Source of the DNA: Cyrtodaria siliqua
Taxonomy: Eukaryota; Mollusca; Bivalvia; Adapedonta; Hiatellidae
Reading direction: 5' to 3'
Assembly (NCBI GenBank): GCA_037043455.1
Contig: JAWPHD010010987.1
Location: forward strand, 1 to 64,000
DNA: 64,000 nucleotides
A program made the position numbers and the translations under genes. The notes beneath the pieces were generated by a model. The model was not told the DNA's origin and searched no databases. It saw only the letters and a program-made list of their open reading frames with translations. Of the stretch, positions 61,701 through 64,000 are shown piece by piece. Within the stretch, counting starts at the first letter, position 1. Every line of letters starts with the position of its first letter.

Positions 61701-63658
61701 ACAGTACTAACGCCAGCTGATATTGCCCTGTAGGATAGTACTAAAAGTAAGTATAACCTTAGCTGTTGATAATGCCCCTTAGAACAATATTAACGCTAGA
61801 TGTTGATATGGCCCTTAGAACAGTAATAACGCTAGCTGTTGATATGGCCCCTGAGGACAGTACTAATTCTAGCTGTTTATATTGCCCCTGAGGATAGTAC
61901 TAACATCACCTGCTGATATTGCCCCTTAAGATAGTACTAACGCTAGCTGTTGATATTGCCCTTGAGGACATCACTAAACCTAGCTGTTGATATGACCCCT
62001 GAGGACAGTACTAATACCAGCTGTTGATATTGACCCTTAGGACAGTACTATCGCTAACTGCTGATATTGCCCCTAAGGACAATACTAAAACCAGCTGCTG
62101 ATATGACCCCAGAGGACAGTACTAACACCAGCTGTTGATATTGACCCTTAGGACAGTACTATCGATAGCTGCTGATATTGCCTCTAAGGACGGTACTAAA
62201 CCTAGCTGTTGATATTGCCCCTTAATATGGTACTAACGCTAGCTGTTGATATTGCCCCTAAGGACAGTACTAACGCCAGCTATTGATATTGCCCCTTATG
62301 ATAGTCCTAAACCTAGCCGCTGATATTGCCCCTTAGAACAGTAATAACGCTAGCTGTTGATATGGCCCCTGAGGATAGTACTAATTCTAGGTGTTGATAT
62401 TGCCCCTTAGGATATTATTAAGCTGTTAATATTCGCCCTGAGGAGAGTACTAAACATAGCTTTTGATATTGTCGCTAAGAACAGTAATAACGCTAGCTGT
62501 TGATATGGCCCCTGAGGACTTAACTATCGATAGCTGCTGATATTGCCCCTAGGGACAGTACTAAAACTAGCTGTTGATATGGCCCCAGAGGACAGTACTA
62601 ACGTCAGCTGTTGATATTGTCCCTTAAGATAGAACTAACCCTAGCTGTTAATATTGCCCCCTGAGGACAGTACTAACACCAGCTGTTGATATTTGCCCTT
62701 AGGCCAGTACTATCGCTAGCTGTTGATACTGCCCCTAGGGACGGTACTAAAACTAGCTGTTGATATGTCCCCAGAGGACAGTACTAACGCCAGCTGATAT
62801 TGCCCTGTAGGATAGTATTAAAAGTAAGTATAACATTAACTGTTGATAATGCCCCTTAGAACAATATTAACGCTAGATGTTGATATGACCCTTAGAACAG
62901 TAATAACGCTAGCTGTTGATATGGCCCCTGAGGACAGAACTAATTCTAGCTGTTTATATTGCCCCTTAGGACATTACTAAGCTGTTGATATTGCCCCTGA
63001 GGACAGTAATAACGCCAGCTGTTGATATTGCCTCTTAAGATAGTACTAACGCTAGCTGTTGATATTGACCCTAAGGACAGTACTAACGCCAGCTGTTGAT
63101 ATTTCCCCTTAGGATAGTCCTAAACCTAGCCGTTGATATTGCCCCTTAGAACAATAATAACGCTAGCTGTTGATATGGCCCCTGAGGATAGTACTAATTC
63201 TAGGTGTTGATATTGCCTCTTAGGACATTATTAAGCTGTTGATATTGCCCCTGAGGAGAGTACTAAACGTAGCTGTTGATATTGCCCCTAAGGACAGTAA
63301 TAACGCTAGCTGTCAATATGGACCATAAGGACTTTACTATCGATAGCTGCTGATATTGCCCGAGGACAGTAATATCGCTAGCTGTTGATACTGCCCCTAG
63401 GGACGGTACTAAAACTAGCTGTTGATATGGTCCCAGAGGACGGTACTAAACCTAGCTGTTTATATGGCCTCTGAGGACAGTACTCATGCTAGCTGTTGAT
63501 ATTGCCCCTTAGGATAGTACTATCGCTAGATTTAGATAATATCCCTATGGATGTTTAAACGCTGGCTGTTGATATTTTCCCTGAGGTCAGTTCTTACGCT
63601 AGCTGTTGATATTGCCCCTGAGGACAGTACTAACCCTAGCTGTTGATATGGCCCCTGA
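58790..63658 (+). repeat. 37-bp minisatellite, about 130 diverged units
   Basis: The typical unit reads CTAGCTGTTGATATTGCCCC then TGAGGACAGTACTAACG (37 bases). Units vary at many positions (GCC/GGC/GAC after GATATT; GAGG/TTAGG/TAAGG; CTAGC/CCAGC/CTGGC) and by small indels. The left part (58790-60600) has mostly GCTGGC/GCTAGC units. The right part (60600-63600) alternates TATTGCCCC and TATGGCCCC units and shows long-range repeats. No open frame persists, since 37 is not a multiple of 3 and units contain TGA, TAA and TAG. The end is at GGCCCCTGATA before unrelated sequence. Confidence 0.97.
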
Positions 63659-63674
63659 TAGACATCTAGATATT

Positions 63675-63715
63675 TTGTGTGTGTGTATGTGTGTATGTGT
63701 GTGTGTGTGTGTGTT

Positions 63716-63746
<31 letters not shown>

Positions 63747-63807
63747 CGCGCGTGCGTGCGTGCGTAATTGCGTGCGTGAGTGCGTGCGTAAGTGCGTGCG
63801 TAAGTGC
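63675..63807. repeat. Alternating purine-pyrimidine microsatellite (GT)n-(GC)n-(GTGC)n
   Basis: GT repeats with a few GTAT interruptions run to about 63738, then a pure GC run, then GTGC and AAGTGCGTGC units. Long alternating purine-pyrimidine DNA, especially with CG steps, is a classic Z-DNA-forming sequence. It begins 17 bases after the minisatellite ends. Confidence 0.95.
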
Positions 63808-64000
63808 TTCTATGTCTCAGCGTAGGTACGGGTCTGACGCAATGCTATTTATTTGATCTTTGGAGATTGGAGCCCGATATTTATATTTAGATATCGGTGG
63901 TACATTTTCAATTGCTTTTGTTTTCTACACTTAATTTTCGATTCGGTGGTTCCACTACCACGCCGATAAAAGGCTATGGGTATTGTTTAACCACTCATAG
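63808..64000. other. Right edge of window, nothing recognised
   Basis: About 190 bases of apparently unique sequence. A short palindrome-like GATATTTATATTTAGATATC sits near 63877-63896. No gene or element could be supported. Confidence 0.4.

Noticed and set aside
58790..63658. CRISPR array
   Set aside because: The 37-bp units are contiguous with no spacers, the units are diverged, and the context is eukaryotic.

Overview
This window is non-coding, repeat-dominated eukaryotic DNA. No intact conventional gene could be supported. The organism is most likely a marine invertebrate, possibly a mollusc. The clues are a non-LTR retrotransposon fragment, tRNA-derived SINEs with a GGGCAAG...ACTT body and (ATTCA)n tails, decayed C2H2 zinc-finger linkers, and long micro- and minisatellites. 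The mollusc assignment is inference from repeat style and was not tested by any search.

Positions 1-53479 are a head-to-tail satellite array with a 371-bp monomer, about 134 monomers in all. It runs off the left edge of the window and ends abruptly in mid-monomer at 53479. Most monomers carry an 82-codon open frame starting ATG, with a hydrophobic N-terminal half. The same stretch also looks like an internal exon: T-rich tract, TTGCAG, 92 open nucleotides, then GTAAGT. Shared variants show a mosaic of higher-order duplications, including blocks repeated about 20-21 monomers apart and a 5-monomer unit.

Three nearly identical 1275-1281-bp fragments of a non-LTR retrotransposon (24350-25630, 48289-49563, 51050-52324) interrupt the array. 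Each holds the C-terminal part of a reverse transcriptase plus a 3' UTR and an (ATT)n tail. All three sit at the same base of the monomer and share one 5' truncation point. One insertion was therefore copied along with the satellite, rather than three independent insertions having occurred.

Positions 53480-58790 are a graveyard of older elements. They include a full tRNA-type SINE with a 12-bp target-site duplication, further SINE fragments, a foldback-like inverted repeat with 35-bp tandem units at its centre, G-rich direct repeats, microsatellites, and an old tandem duplication (56909-57660 and 57666-58785). Four recognisable HTGEKP-type zinc-finger linkers are scattered through it, all in frames broken by stops.

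Positions 58790-63658 are a 37-bp minisatellite of about 130 diverged units with its own higher-order structure. Single-copy precursors of its unit lie directly after the zinc-finger linker in the upstream duplication, so the minisatellite appears to have grown out of a decayed zinc-finger/duplication unit. A (GT)n/(GC)n/(GTGC)n tract follows, and the last 190 bases show nothing recognisable.
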